A stretch of DNA of 33,400 nucleotides from an uncultured Clostridia bacterium (GTDB taxonomy: Bacteria; Bacillota; Clostridia; Saccharofermentanales; Saccharofermentanaceae). Below, piece after piece: positions 9,301 through 18,459 of the stretch. The translations under genes and the position numbers were made by a program. The stretch's first letter is position 1. Every line of letters begins with the position of its first letter. Where the stretch lies: the NCBI GenBank assembly GCA_947303255.1, contig CAMYXL010000034.1, positions 1-33,400 of the forward strand, read 5' to 3'. The notes below the pieces were generated by a model that did no database searches, was not told the DNA's origin, and saw only the letters and a program-made list of their open reading frames with translations.

Positions 9301-10365
9301 ATGGGAACTATCTTAACCATAGCGGAATCATTCGCTAATGAGAGTTTTGATATAAGCTCGGATATTCGTACGATAGAAGCGTTCGGATACGAGTGTGTTC
9401 CGCTTGCGGTAAATGACTGCTCCAGACTCGAAGTAGCATCTGCCATGAACGAGCTTTTCTCTTCAGGCGAAGAACTCCCACAGGCAGTTAAGATAGGCTT
9501 TTTGACCAGTGCTGAAGTCGTTATGGGCGTAGCCGAGAGACTTAAGCGCTATAAGGTTGCAAATATCGTTGTTGATCCCGCTATCATCTCGGAAGACGGA
9601 CAGATCCTCATTACAGAGGACGTATTCGTCAATCTTTCCAATAAGCTTTTCCCTCTGGCAGCGATCCTCACACCTAACCCGTATGAGATCGAGCTTATGG
9701 CCGGAATGGAAGTTCACAGCGAAGAAGACCTCATAAAAGCATCTTCATCCTTAAGTATGAGATACAGATGCGCCATCTTCGTAAAAGCATTTGAATCCTT
9801 CGGTGTAGACCTTCTGGTCGGTGGCGAAGAATATTGCTGGCTCCCTAGAGGCGAGTCGGATAAGGCAGAAGAATATAATCTTGCTTCAGCTATCGCATGT
9901 CAGCTTCCTGACTGTGAGAGCCTTGAGCAGGTAGCGATGACTGCCAGCCAGTTTGTATATGGTATCGCAGGCGAGGAGAAAGATCAGAAAGCTGAGATCC
10001 CGTTCTCCAAGACTCCTAAGGTCGAAGAGCCTAAGGCACAGGAGCCTGCACCTGCACCTGCACCTGCACCGGCACCTGTTGTTGAAGAAACTCCGAAGTA
10101 CGAGATCAAGTCACTTCTTGACCGTAAGAAGGAGATCAGCGAGATGCCGTCAGAAGGTGGCGTTAAGTCCCTTAAGACAGTATCTGCCGACGGTTATTCA
10201 CAGACATCCGTCTCTTCTTCCGAAGGTGCAGCTACCAAGCCTGTATCGAAGAAAGGTCTTGAGGTGGTCGTCGATGTCGATAACTTCGCACCTGAGCCGG
10301 TTATCGATGAATCCTTAAGTAAGAGCCTCCGGGAGCTTAGAGCTAAACTTGATAAACTTAAATAA
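9301..10365 (+). CDS. ThiD-like (HMP kinase fold) pseudoenzyme with Pro-Ala linker and unknown C-terminal tail
   Basis: 354 aa. Residues 1-220 follow the hydroxymethylpyrimidine (phosphate) kinase ThiD in order: ILTIAESF for the family's ALTIAGSD, DIRTIEAFGY, AVKIGFLTSAEVV, IVVDPAIISEDGQIL, FPLAAILTPNPYEIELMAG, IFVKAFESFGVDLL, then NLASAIACQL. The substrate-binding GSDSSGGAG segment is replaced (ESFANESFD) and the anion-hole GTGC motif before the last helix is gone (AEEYNLA). Kinase activity is therefore unlikely. Residues 249-260 are a Pro-Ala repeat linker and 261-354 an unrecognised, partly charged tail ending in a short coiled coil. AAGGGAG (9287-9293) fixes the ATG. It is a single-gene unit with its own promoter and a strong terminator. 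A regulatory or scaffold role is inference. Confidence 0.7.
   Translation: MGTILTIAESFANESFDISSDIRTIEAFGYECVPLAVNDCSRLEVASAMNELFSSGEELPQAVKIGFLTSAEVVMGVAERLKRYKVANIVVDPAIISEDGQILITEDVFVNLSNKLFPLAAILTPNPYEIELMAGMEVHSEEDLIKASSSLSMRYRCAIFVKAFESFGVDLLVGGEEYCWLPRGESDKAEEYNLASAIACQLPDCESLEQVAMTASQFVYGIAGEEKDQKAEIPFSKTPKVEEPKAQEPAPAPAPAPAPVVEETPKYEIKSLLDRKKEISEMPSEGGVKSLKTVSADGYSQTSVSSSEGAATKPVSKKGLEVVVDVDNFAPEPVIDESLSKSLRELRAKLDKLK
10045..10074 (+). repeat. Hexanucleotide tandem repeat coding for a Pro-Ala linker
   Basis: Five copies of CCTGCA (the last is CCGGCA) in frame, encoding alternating Pro and Ala between the ThiD-like domain and the C-terminal tail. Such perfect short repeats can change copy number by slippage, which would alter linker length by two residues per unit without a frameshift. 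Confidence 0.8.
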
Positions 10366-10400
10366 GCCGTATCGATTCTTAAGTATCGAACGGCTTTTTT
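10364..10400 (+). terminator. Intrinsic terminator after the ThiD-like gene
   Basis: AAGCCGT (10364-10370) pairs with ACGGCTT (10390-10396) and TCGAT (10372-10376) with ATCGA (10385-10389), loop of 8 nt, one bulged A, followed by a run of T to 10400. The stem begins inside the stop codon. Confidence 0.9.
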
Positions 10401-10411
10401 AATGCCTTATA

Positions 10412-10420
10412 TGTTAGAAT
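10412..10420 (+). promoter_or_regulatory. Extended -10 promoter of rsmE
   Basis: TGTTAGAAT, an extended -10, lies 12 nt after the terminator T-run and 27 nt before the rsmE start. A -35 would fall inside the terminator tail and is poor. Confidence 0.5.
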
Positions 10421-10447
10421 CATAGAAAAAGTCGTAAAGGAGTTCTT

Positions 10448-11176
10448 ATGACTCGTCTTTTTGTTGATGAAGTGCTCTTGGATCAAAGAACACTTGAGCT
10501 TAATGAGGAAGATTCGCATTACATATCCCAGGTCCTTCGAATGAGGACAGGCGAAGAGATAACAGTAGTTGACGGCAAGGGCCTCGAGTACCGTTGTAGC
10601 GTCAGCGAAATCGGAAAAAAGAAGGTCATCCTTGATGTCGGTGAAGGTCGCGAAAACAAGAGCGAGCCGCCTTTTAAGGTTACTTTGTTCCAGTCTGTCT
10701 CCAAAGGCGAGAGAATGGATCTCACGATCCAAAAGGCAACGGAATTGGGAGTTTTCGAGATAGTTCCTGTATTATCCGAAAGATGCGTCGTAAAGCTTGA
10801 TAAGGACACCAAAGGCAAGATCGACAGATGGCAGAAGATCGCCTTGGAAGCTTCAAGGCAGTCCGGTCGCGGAATCGTCCCGAAAGTTGCTTCACCAATG
10901 AGTTTTTCGGAAGCTATCGACATGATAGATTCATTTGACCTGGCTCTTTTTCCATGGGAGGAAGAGACCGAAAAGGGCCTTAAATCAGCACTTCGCGAAT
11001 TCAAAGGCGAGAAGATCGCACTTTTTGTAGGTCCTGAGGGCGGCTATGAGCAAAAAGAAGCCGATGATGCCGTTAAAAAGGGCGCTTTGAGAGTTACGCT
11101 CGGCCCGAGGATCCTAAGAACTGAGACCGCAGGCGCAGCCGTTTTGGCGATGATAGTCTACGAGACGGAGATTTAA
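10448..11176 (+). CDS. rsmE: 16S rRNA (uracil-1498-N3)-methyltransferase RsmE
   Basis: SAM-dependent SPOUT-class enzyme methylating U1498 of 16S rRNA in the assembled small subunit. The 242-aa protein has the N-terminal PUA-like RNA-binding domain (RLFVDEVLL ... HYISQVLRMRTGEEITVVDG) and the C-terminal trefoil-knot domain with family hallmarks QSVSKGERMDLTIQKATELGV, ALEASRQSGR, FVGPEGGYEQKEAD and LGPRILRTETAGAAVLAM. A strong AAAGGAG precedes the ATG. In related bacteria it directly follows prmA; here it is separated from prmA and has its own promoter. Confidence 0.95.
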   Translation: MTRLFVDEVLLDQRTLELNEEDSHYISQVLRMRTGEEITVVDGKGLEYRCSVSEIGKKKVILDVGEGRENKSEPPFKVTLFQSVSKGERMDLTIQKATELGVFEIVPVLSERCVVKLDKDTKGKIDRWQKIALEASRQSGRGIVPKVASPMSFSEAIDMIDSFDLALFPWEEETEKGLKSALREFKGEKIALFVGPEGGYEQKEADDAVKKGALRVTLGPRILRTETAGAAVLAMIVYETEI

Positions 11177-11189
11177 GCCAAATTGCGCA

Positions 11190-11218
11190 TTGTTTAAAAC
11201 GCGCATGAGTATTATAAT
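11190..11218 (+). promoter_or_regulatory. Promoter of hisS (and probably aspS-lepB-lepA)
   Basis: TTGTTT (11190-11195), a 17-nt spacer and a perfect TATAAT (11213-11218), 38 nt before the hisS start. A short GC stem (TGCGC 11184-11188 with GCGCA 11201-11205) overlaps the -35. No T-box leader is present. Confidence 0.65.
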
Positions 11219-11256
11219 ACGCGGGTATATTATTATTAGAAAACGGAGTATTTATC

Positions 11257-12513
11257 ATGAGATACGCAGCACAGAAAGGAACAAAAGACATCTTGCCACA
11301 GGAGATCTACCGTTGGCATAAGGCTGAAAGGACTTTCGCCGATGTCTGCCATTCCTACGGCTACGAGGAAATAAGAGTTCCTACCTTTGAGCAGACAGAT
11401 CTGTTTCAAAGAGGTGTAGGAGACACGACTGACGTCGTTCAAAAGGAAATGTACACTTTTGAGGATAAGGGCGGCAGATCCATCACATTAAGACCTGAAG
11501 GTACTGCAGGCGTTGCAAGAAGCTTCATCGAGAACGGTATGACAAGTCTTGCAAGTCCTGTAAGGATGTTCTACAACATCACGGCTTTCAGATATGAGAA
11601 CGTACAGAAGGGAAGAATGAGAGAGTTCCACCAGTTCGGTCTTGAGGCTTTCGGATCAGAAGGACCGGAGATCGATGCTGAGATCATCTCACTTCTTACA
11701 GTATTTTTTGAAAAACTCGGTGTTAAGCACACAAAGCTTTGCATCAACTCCATCGGTTGTCCTACATGCCGCGCAAAGTACAACGATATCCTGAAGGATT
11801 ACTTCAGACCTCACATGGATGAGCTCTGCGCTGACTGTAAGGCAAGATTCGAGAAGAACCCGCTTCGTATGATCGACTGTAAGGTTGAAGGCTGCAAGAA
11901 GTACGCAGTCGATGCACCAAGACTTATCGATTATCTCTGCGAAGATTGTAACGATCACTTCGAGAAGCTCAAGGCTGAACTTGATAATCTCGGTATCAAA
12001 TATACTATCGATCCGGGTATCGTAAGAGGACTTGATTACTACACAAGAACAGTATTCGAGTTCGTATCCGAGAACGTCGGTACACAGGGAACCATCTGCG
12101 GCGGCGGAAGATATGACGGACTTATCGAGGACTTAGGCGGATCACATGTTCCGGGTATCGGATTCGGTATGGGTGTTGAAAGACTTCTCATGGAGTGCGA
12201 GGCACAGGGAATCGAATTCGCTAAGCCAAACGACGTTCAGGTTTATTTCGCTAACCTCTGCGATGAGGCTAAGCCAATTATCAGTAAGCTCTGTCTTGAT
12301 CTTCGTAAGGCAGGTATCGGATGCGAGAGAGATCTCGTTGGAAGATCATTCAAGGCTCAGATGAAGTACGCTAACAAGGTCGGAATCCCATACCTTATCG
12401 TTTTGGGTGAGGATGAGGTTAAAAACGGCAAGGCTAATGTCAAGAACATGGCTGACGGCTCACAGGAAGAGGTTGCTCTTGATTCGATAGTGAGCTTTTT
12501 CGAGAAAAAATAA
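11257..12513 (+). CDS. hisS: Histidyl-tRNA synthetase
   Basis: Class II aminoacyl-tRNA synthetase charging tRNA-His, 418 aa, full length. Seen in order: the N-terminal GTKDILP signature, motif 1 region, motif 2 with FRYENVQKGRMREFHQ, the HisA histidine-binding loop GLDYYTRTVFEF, motif 3 with GFGMGVERLL, and the C-terminal anticodon-binding alpha/beta domain (from about 325: VQVYFANLCDEA ...). Cysteine pairs at about 170-230 (CPTCRAKY, CADCKARF, CEDCNDHF) sit in the insertion domain, as in other Clostridia. The aspS start is 22 nt downstream. The hisS-aspS pairing is a common bacterial arrangement. Confidence 0.97.
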   Translation: MRYAAQKGTKDILPQEIYRWHKAERTFADVCHSYGYEEIRVPTFEQTDLFQRGVGDTTDVVQKEMYTFEDKGGRSITLRPEGTAGVARSFIENGMTSLASPVRMFYNITAFRYENVQKGRMREFHQFGLEAFGSEGPEIDAEIISLLTVFFEKLGVKHTKLCINSIGCPTCRAKYNDILKDYFRPHMDELCADCKARFEKNPLRMIDCKVEGCKKYAVDAPRLIDYLCEDCNDHFEKLKAELDNLGIKYTIDPGIVRGLDYYTRTVFEFVSENVGTQGTICGGGRYDGLIEDLGGSHVPGIGFGMGVERLLMECEAQGIEFAKPNDVQVYFANLCDEAKPIISKLCLDLRKAGIGCERDLVGRSFKAQMKYANKVGIPYLIVLGEDEVKNGKANVKNMADGSQEEVALDSIVSFFEKK

Positions 12514-12535
12514 TTTAAGGAACGGTGACATATAA

Positions 12536-14347
12536 ATGGCAGAATCAATTCAAGGTTTAAAGAGAACATCAATGTGTGCGGAACTTTCCGAGAGTGATAT
12601 CGGAAAGAAAGTTACGCTTATGGGATGGTGCCACAAGCAAAGAGACTTGGGCGGACTTACATTTATATCTTTGAGATACAGAACAGGCGAGATCCAGCTC
12701 GTTGTTTCTCCTGATTCCAGCGATGAGATCAAGGAGAAGGCTTCAAAGATCAGAAGTGAATTTGTTCTCGCTTGTGTAGGTACCGTAGCATTGAGAAGTG
12801 CTCCAAACCCTAAGATGAAGACAGGTATGATCGAGGTTAATGTTGAAGAGCTCCGTATCATTTCCGAGGCTCAGACAACTCCTTTCTATATCGAAGAAGA
12901 CGACAACGCTAACGAGGCTTTGAGACTTAAGTACAGATACCTGGATCTCAGAAGACCTAATATGCAAAGAAACCTCATGCTCCGTCACAAGATCGCTAAG
13001 ATCGCTCGTGACTACTATGATGAGCAGGGCTTTATCGAGATCGAGACACCTATCCTTGGTAAGAGCACACCTGAGGGAGCACGTGACTACCTCGTACCTA
13101 GCCGTATCAAGAACGGTTCATTCTTTGCTCTTCCACAGTCTCCTCAACTTTATAAGCAGCTTCTGATGCTCGCAGGTTACGATAAGTACTTCCAGATCGC
13201 TAAGTGCTTCCGTGATGAGGACCTCCGTGCTGACAGACAGCCTGAGTTCACACAGGTTGACTTGGAGATGAGCTTCGTTGACTGTGATGACGTTATGAAC
13301 TGTACTGAGGGATTCCTCGTAAGAGTATTCAAGGAAGCTATCGGTGTTGATATCGAACTTCCTATCAGACGTATCCCATACTCTGAGGCAATGGACCGTT
13401 ACGGTTCCGATAAGCCGGATCTCAGATTCGGTATGGAACTTCAGAATATTTCTGATGTAGCTTCCAAGATCGATTTCGTAGTATTCAAGGGTGCTCTTGA
13501 GGCCGGCGGAAGCGTAAGATGCATCGTTATCCCTGGCGGCGCTAAGTTCTCCAGAAAAGAGATCGACGCTTTGGGTGAAGTTTGTAAAACATATAAGGCT
13601 AAGGGAATGGCATGGCTCGTTCCTTCAGCTGAGCCACGCGGATCTTTCCTTAAGTTCCTTACACCTGAGAACATCGCTGAACTTAAGAGCGTAACAGGTG
13701 CAGGCGAGGAAGACCTTATCTGCATCGTAGCTGATAACGGTGAGGTTCCTATGATCTCTCTCGGTGCTCTCCGTATCGAGGCAGCTAAGAAGCTCGACCT
13801 TATCGATCCTAACGACTTTAAGCTTTGTTGGGTTACAGAATTCCCTATGTTCGAATATTCAGAGGAAGAGGACAGATATGTTGCTAAGCACCATCCGTTC
13901 ACATCTCCTATGGATGAGGACTTGGATTTCCTCGAGAGCGACAAGGGCAAGGTTAGATCCAAGGCTTACGATATCGTTTTGAACGGTTGTGAGCTCGGAG
14001 GCGGTTCTATCCGTATCCACAACAGAGAGATGCAGATGAGAGTATTCAAGGCTCTCGGATTTACAGAAGAAAGAGCACAGGAACAGTTCGGATTCCTTCT
14101 CGATGCATTCACATACGGTGTACCACCGCACGGCGGTCTCGCATATGGTCTTGACCGAATGGTAATGCTCATGGCTAATTGCCAGAGCATCAGAGAAGTT
14201 ATCGCTTTCCCTAAGGTACAGAACTCTTCTGACCTTATGACAGAAGCACCTGCACCTGTTGAGGAGCAGCAGCTCAAGGATCTCGGTATCGAGGTAAGTG
14301 AGACTGTTCATGAAAGCGATATCGATGACGAAGCAGTTTTCGATTAA
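12536..14347 (+). CDS. aspS: Aspartyl-tRNA synthetase
   Basis: Class II synthetase of the bacterial type, 603 aa. It has the N-terminal OB-fold anticodon-binding domain (GWCHKQRDLGGLTFISLRYR), motif 1 around TPILGKSTPEGARDYLVPSR, motif 2 with FRDEDLRADRQPEFTQVDLE, the GAD-type insertion domain at about 290-430, and motif 3 in GLAYGLDRMVML. The acidic C-terminal extension (about 570-603) is longer than in Escherichia coli. The ATG follows AAGGA by 15 nt with a GGTG closer to the start. Whether it is discriminating or also makes Asp-tRNA-Asn cannot be told here; no gatCAB genes are in the window. Confidence 0.96.
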   Translation: MAESIQGLKRTSMCAELSESDIGKKVTLMGWCHKQRDLGGLTFISLRYRTGEIQLVVSPDSSDEIKEKASKIRSEFVLACVGTVALRSAPNPKMKTGMIEVNVEELRIISEAQTTPFYIEEDDNANEALRLKYRYLDLRRPNMQRNLMLRHKIAKIARDYYDEQGFIEIETPILGKSTPEGARDYLVPSRIKNGSFFALPQSPQLYKQLLMLAGYDKYFQIAKCFRDEDLRADRQPEFTQVDLEMSFVDCDDVMNCTEGFLVRVFKEAIGVDIELPIRRIPYSEAMDRYGSDKPDLRFGMELQNISDVASKIDFVVFKGALEAGGSVRCIVIPGGAKFSRKEIDALGEVCKTYKAKGMAWLVPSAEPRGSFLKFLTPENIAELKSVTGAGEEDLICIVADNGEVPMISLGALRIEAAKKLDLIDPNDFKLCWVTEFPMFEYSEEEDRYVAKHHPFTSPMDEDLDFLESDKGKVRSKAYDIVLNGCELGGGSIRIHNREMQMRVFKALGFTEERAQEQFGFLLDAFTYGVPPHGGLAYGLDRMVMLMANCQSIREVIAFPKVQNSSDLMTEAPAPVEEQQLKDLGIEVSETVHESDIDDEAVFD

Positions 14348-14373
14348 TGAAGGAAAGATGAAAGGGTAGACTA

Positions 14374-15174
14374 ATGAAATCAGCAGAAGAAAGAAAGAAC
14401 GAGAGAGATGCTCTCCTTAAGCTCAGTGAACAGGCCAACGAACTCAGCGAGAAGAAAAGCGCTGAAATGTTCGATGATACGGATGTTGAAGAGGAAGAGG
14501 AGACTACAGAAAGACGTCCTACTGTTTTCATGGATGAACCCGAGGAAGCAAAGGAAGATGAGAAAAAAGATGAACTTCCTTCATGGGAGACCAAGCCTGA
14601 TACAGAGAAAGCGGTATTTAACGGCCTTGGTTGGTTGAAGTCGATCTGCATCGGTGTTTTGATCGGTGTATTCCTTGTTGTTTTCGTTATTCAGAGAAAC
14701 AACGTTTACGGTTCTTCAATGAACCCGACTCTTCATGAGGGAGATGTTATCTTTGCAGAAAAGATATCGACTTATTTCGATAATTTCGACAGAGGAGATG
14801 TTGTTATCCTTGACGGTTCCAACATGGAAGGATACGACCATGATGAGTATCTCATCAAGCGTGTTATCGGACTTCCGGGTGAGACCATTAAGATCGAGAA
14901 CGGTAAGGTTTTCATCAAGAAAAAGGATTCAGAGTTATTCACAGAATTGAAAGAAGATTATCTTGTAGCAGGAACATTAACAACAGTTTCCGGTTCCGGA
15001 TGGACCAACGGATATAACGAGATTACATTGGGAGACGACGAATATTACTGCATGGGTGATAACCGTATGGTAAGTAATGACAGCCGTAATCTCGGACCAT
15101 TTTCTGCTGACAGGATCAAGGGTATCGCTCTTATAAGAGTTTATCCGTTCAGTTCTATTGGAAGAGTAAGTTGA
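14374..15174 (+). CDS. lepB: Signal peptidase I with long acidic cytoplasmic extension
   Basis: Membrane serine protease that removes signal peptides from exported proteins, 266 aa. One transmembrane helix at about 88-107 is followed by the catalytic region: Ser115 in GSSMNPTL, the general base Lys162 in YLIKRVIGLPGE, and the conserved box MGDNRMVSNDSRNLGPF near the end. Residues 1-85 form an unusually long, very acidic, helical cytoplasmic tail, where most Gram-positive SipS-type enzymes have only about 10-20 residues. It lies 26 nt after aspS and 24 nt before lepA; the lepB-lepA pairing is widespread. Confidence 0.94.
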   Translation: MKSAEERKNERDALLKLSEQANELSEKKSAEMFDDTDVEEEEETTERRPTVFMDEPEEAKEDEKKDELPSWETKPDTEKAVFNGLGWLKSICIGVLIGVFLVVFVIQRNNVYGSSMNPTLHEGDVIFAEKISTYFDNFDRGDVVILDGSNMEGYDHDEYLIKRVIGLPGETIKIENGKVFIKKKDSELFTELKEDYLVAGTLTTVSGSGWTNGYNEITLGDDEYYCMGDNRMVSNDSRNLGPFSADRIKGIALIRVYPFSSIGRVS

Positions 15175-15198
15175 TCTGAGGTGAAGGAATAGAAATTT

Positions 15199-17055
15199 AT
15201 GGATAGACAGGATCTTATACGTAATTTCTGTATTATTGCGCATATCGATCACGGTAAGTCTACGCTTGCCGACCGCCTAATCGAACATACAGGTGTTAAG
15301 GAGAAACGTGAGATGCAGTCTCAGATTCTCGATAACATGGCGATCGAGCGTGAGCGCGGAATAACAATCAAAGCACAGGCTACGAGAATGAGCTACAAAG
15401 CAAAAGACGGCAATACGTACATGCTTAATCTCATTGACACTCCAGGCCACGTTGACTTCAACTATGAGGTTTCAAGAAGCCTTGCGGCATGTGACGGGGC
15501 AGTCCTTATCGTAGATGCAGCACAGGGCGTTGAGGCACAGACACTCGCTAACGTTTATCTGGCAGTAGAAAACGATCTCGAGGTATTGCCTGTAATCAAC
15601 AAGATAGATCTTCCTTCGGCTCAGCCTGAGGTAGTTCGTAATGAGATAGAAGATGTTATCGGAATCGATGCATCTTATGCTCCGCTTATTTCAGCAAAGA
15701 ATGATATCGGAATTGATGAAGTTCTCGAGTCTATCATCGAGTATCTTCCTGCACCTTCAGGAGACGAGAATAAGCCTTTCAGAGCTTTGATCTTTGACTC
15801 CAAGTATGATTCATACAAAGGTGTTATCGTAAGTGTTCGCGTTAAAGAGGGAAGCGTCAAGATGGGTGATAAGATCCTCATGATGCATACCGGTAAAGAA
15901 TTCCAGGTAACTGAACTTGGATATTTCCATCCGGGTGAGTATGTTCCTTCTGATGAACTTAAAGCAGGCGAAGTTGGCTACATCTGCGCATCCATCAAGA
16001 ACGTTAGAGATACGGCTCCGGGTGATACTGTAACTCTCGCAGAAAATCCTGCAGATGAGCCTTTGCTCGGTTACAAGGGAATCCAGCAGATGGTATTCTG
16101 CGGACTTTATCCTGTAGACGGTGCAAAGTACGGTGACCTTCGTGATGCTCTCGAAAAGCTCCGCTTAAACGATGCAGCTTTGTCATTTGAAGCAGAGACA
16201 TCCGCAGCATTGGGCTTCGGTTTCAGATGCGGTTTCTTGGGCCTTCTGCACTATGAAGTTATTCAGGAAAGACTGGAAAGAGAGTTTAATCTCGATCTTA
16301 TAAGTACTGCTCCTTCAGTTATCTACAAGATCCATAAGCTGGACATGGCAGCTGTCCGGGATATGACGGATGACCTGATCCATAAGCTGGACGGAACAGT
16401 TATAAACATGGATAACCCGACAAACATGCCTGATCCTTCGGAGATAGATTTTATCGAAGAGCCAATGGTAAAGGCAACGATAATGCTTCCTAAGGAATAT
16501 GTAGGAAACATTATGGAAGTTTGCCAGGACAGACGCGGCGAATATAAAGACATGACATATATGGATGACGTTAGAGTCATGCTCCATTACAGAATGCCTC
16601 TTAACGAGATCATATATGACTTTTTCGATACACTGAAATCCAGAACAAGAGGTTATGCTTCTTTGGATTATGAGATGGACGGCTACGACAGAAGCAGTCT
16701 TGTTAAACTTGATATCCTTCTTAACGGCGATCCTGTTGATGCATTGTCATTTATCGTGCATAAGGATAAGGCATATGCAAGAGGCAGAAGAATGGCTGAA
16801 AAGCTTAAGGAGAATATCCCGAGACAGCAGTTTGAAGTACCTATCCAGGCTTGTATCGGAGGCAAGATCATTGCCCGTGAGACTATCAAGGCATACCGTA
16901 AGGACGTCCTTGCCAAATGTTACGGTGGTGATATTACTCGTAAGAAAAAACTCCTCGAAAAACAAAAGGAAGGAAAGAAGAGAATGCGTCAGGTAGGCTC
17001 CATCGAGGTTCCTCAGGAAGCATTTATGAGCGTTCTCAAACTTGATAGCGAATGA
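15199..17055 (+). CDS. lepA: Translation elongation factor 4 (LepA)
   Basis: Ribosome-associated GTPase (EF4), 618 aa, involved in back-translocation or small-subunit assembly. The G domain shows G1 [10 protein letters not shown]2 RGITI, G3 DTPGHVDF and G4 NKIDL. Domains II, III and V follow, and the LepA-specific C-terminal domain carries [22 protein letters not shown], a diagnostic LepA segment. AGGTGAAGG lies just upstream of the ATG. The stop overlaps the antiporter start by four bases. Confidence 0.97.
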   Translation: MDRQDLIRNFCIIAHIDHGKSTLADRLIEHTGVKEKREMQSQILDNMAIERERGITIKAQATRMSYKAKDGNTYMLNLIDTPGHVDFNYEVSRSLAACDGAVLIVDAAQGVEAQTLANVYLAVENDLEVLPVINKIDLPSAQPEVVRNEIEDVIGIDASYAPLISAKNDIGIDEVLESIIEYLPAPSGDENKPFRALIFDSKYDSYKGVIVSVRVKEGSVKMGDKILMMHTGKEFQVTELGYFHPGEYVPSDELKAGEVGYICASIKNVRDTAPGDTVTLAENPADEPLLGYKGIQQMVFCGLYPVDGAKYGDLRDALEKLRLNDAALSFEAETSAALGFGFRCGFLGLLHYEVIQERLEREFNLDLISTAPSVIYKIHKLDMAAVRDMTDDLIHKLDGTVINMDNPTNMPDPSEIDFIEEPMVKATIMLPKEYVGNIMEVCQDRRGEYKDMTYMDDVRVMLHYRMPLNEIIYDFFDTLKSRTRGYASLDYEMDGYDRSSLVKLDILLNGDPVDALSFIVHKDKAYARGRRMAEKLKENIPRQQFEVPIQACIGGKIIARETIKAYRKDVLAKCYGGDITRKKKLLEKQKEGKKRMRQVGSIEVPQEAFMSVLKLDSE

Positions 17056-18023
17056 CAAGTATATTGCTTTATGCAGGTTTATTAATTCTTTGTTTTGTAG
17101 TCTTGGTGAAAGGTGCAGACGTTTTGGTTGACGGTGCATCTGATGTAGCCAAGGCACTTAAGATACCTTCAGTTATCATCGGACTTACGATCGTAGCTTT
17201 CGGAACAAGTGCTCCGGAGGCAGGTGTCAGCATAACATCATCAGTACTCGGAATGGATAAACTTTCCATTTCCAATGTAGTGGGTTCTAACGCATTCAAT
17301 CTTCTTGTGGTTGTAGGCCTTTGTGCTGCAATAAGAGAATTTGCCGTTGATTCAGAAATACGTAAGAGAGACTATCCTCTCTGCATATTGTTTTCGGCGT
17401 TGCTGATATTTTTTGTAAGAGATCTTAAGATCACGAGGATCGAAGGCATTATCCTTTTTGCATTGATATTGGGTTATGTAACCTTACTTATCATCATGTC
17501 GATAAAAACTTCTTCAATGATGTCACATGAAGATAATGATAAGGTGTCCGGAAAGCGCATTGCTTTAAGCCTTTTGAAGATCGTGCTCTCAGTTGCATGT
17601 ATCTATTTTAGTTCAAGGGGTATCGTTAAGAGTTGTTCTTTCTTTGCGAAGCTTTTCGGTGTATCCGATACGATCATCGGACTTACAATAGTTGCATTCG
17701 GAACTTCACTTCCTGAACTTGCAACATCCGTTGTTGCTTCGAAAAAGGGCGAAAACGGAATTGCTCTCGGAAATGTAGTAGGTTCAAATATATTCAATAT
17801 CTTGTTTGTATTGGGAATCTCAAGTTCCATCAATCCGATCGGAAATCTGTCCAAAGGAAACCTGGTAGATACGATAATCTGCTTGGGAATTACTGCCTTC
17901 TGCGGCATATTCGTATTCATTTTCAAGAAATTTAAGCGAATTGATGGTATCATAATGTTGTTGATATATGCCGCTTATATGGCATTTGTCTTTATGAGGG
18001 AGTTCGGAGTCATAGTTTTATAA
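17052..18023 (+). CDS. Calcium/sodium antiporter of the CaCA family (YrbG-like)
   Basis: Integral membrane cation exchanger, 323 aa, about ten helices. Both alpha repeats are intact: [19 protein letters not shown] with [11 protein letters not shown] in the first half, and [19 protein letters not shown] with [12 protein letters not shown] in the second. The paired acidic residues (PEAGVS and PELATS) coordinate the cation in this superfamily. It overlaps lepA by ATGA and so is translationally coupled to it. The ion preference (Ca2+/Na+ versus K+ or H+) is inferred from the family only. Confidence 0.93.
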   Translation: MTSILLYAGLLILCFVVLVKGADVLVDGASDVAKALKIPSVIIGLTIVAFGTSAPEAGVSITSSVLGMDKLSISNVVGSNAFNLLVVVGLCAAIREFAVDSEIRKRDYPLCILFSALLIFFVRDLKITRIEGIILFALILGYVTLLIIMSIKTSSMMSHEDNDKVSGKRIALSLLKIVLSVACIYFSSRGIVKSCSFFAKLFGVSDTIIGLTIVAFGTSLPELATSVVASKKGENGIALGNVVGSNIFNILFVLGISSSINPIGNLSKGNLVDTIICLGITAFCGIFVFIFKKFKRIDGIIMLLIYAAYMAFVFMREFGVIVL

Positions 18024-18034
18024 TGGGGGTTATT

Positions 18035-18406
18035 ATGAAAGGCTTAAAAATTTTCGCAGTTATTATCAGTTTGTCAGTTGCTTCCGCATTTGTTTTCGCG
18101 GCATGCGGAGAAAAAGAGACAAGTGAGTCTTCTGATGTTACAGTAGTGATCGATACGGCTGCTACTACACAGAAAACAGAAGAGACAGTTGCTCCTTATG
18201 ATGTAGAGAACAACGTTGAGTTTGAAGAGGCTAAGCTCTTTGAAGTTAAGCAGGACGTTAAGGTTTATTCTGACGTAACAGCAACAGAAGAGGTCGATGA
18301 GTATACCGAAGGTATGTGCATTCTCGGTGTATCTACAGACGGTCATTACATCATGCAGGACAATGGATACATTATCGATGCATCCTGTCTTGAGGAAGTT
18401 GAATAA
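18035..18406 (+). CDS. Small putative lipoprotein with SH3-like C-terminal segment
   Basis: 123-aa exported protein of unknown function. A lipoprotein signal peptide (KGLKIFAVIISLSVASAFVF) ends at a lipobox-like FAAC; the mature part is anchored through that cysteine. A Ser/Thr/Glu-rich tether (about 25-60) leads to a compact beta-rich segment (VKQDVKVYSDVTATEEVDEY ... YIIDASCLEEVE) that resembles a bacterial SH3 domain. ATG 18035 is preferred because GGGGG (18025-18029) precedes it by 5 nt; an in-frame ATG at 18023 overlaps the antiporter stop and has no ribosome site. It is probably cotranscribed with the antiporter. Confidence 0.75.
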   Translation: MKGLKIFAVIISLSVASAFVFAACGEKETSESSDVTVVIDTAATTQKTEETVAPYDVENNVEFEEAKLFEVKQDVKVYSDVTATEEVDEYTEGMCILGVSTDGHYIMQDNGYIIDASCLEEVE

Positions 18407-18436
18407 GCAGATTATCCTTTTGTAATCGAAATATTG

Positions 18437-18445
18437 TGTTACAAT
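18437..18445 (+). promoter_or_regulatory. Extended -10 promoter of tRNA-Leu
   Basis: TGTTACAAT, extended -10, ending 14 nt before the first base of the tRNA. No clear -35. Confidence 0.5.
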
Positions 18446-18459
18446 AGTTAAGCTGTCTA

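Noticed and set aside
11177..11256. Possible T-box riboswitch upstream of hisS
   Set aside because: The gap is only 80 nt, with no AGGGTGG-type T-box sequence, no specifier stem and no antiterminator; a simple promoter explains it.
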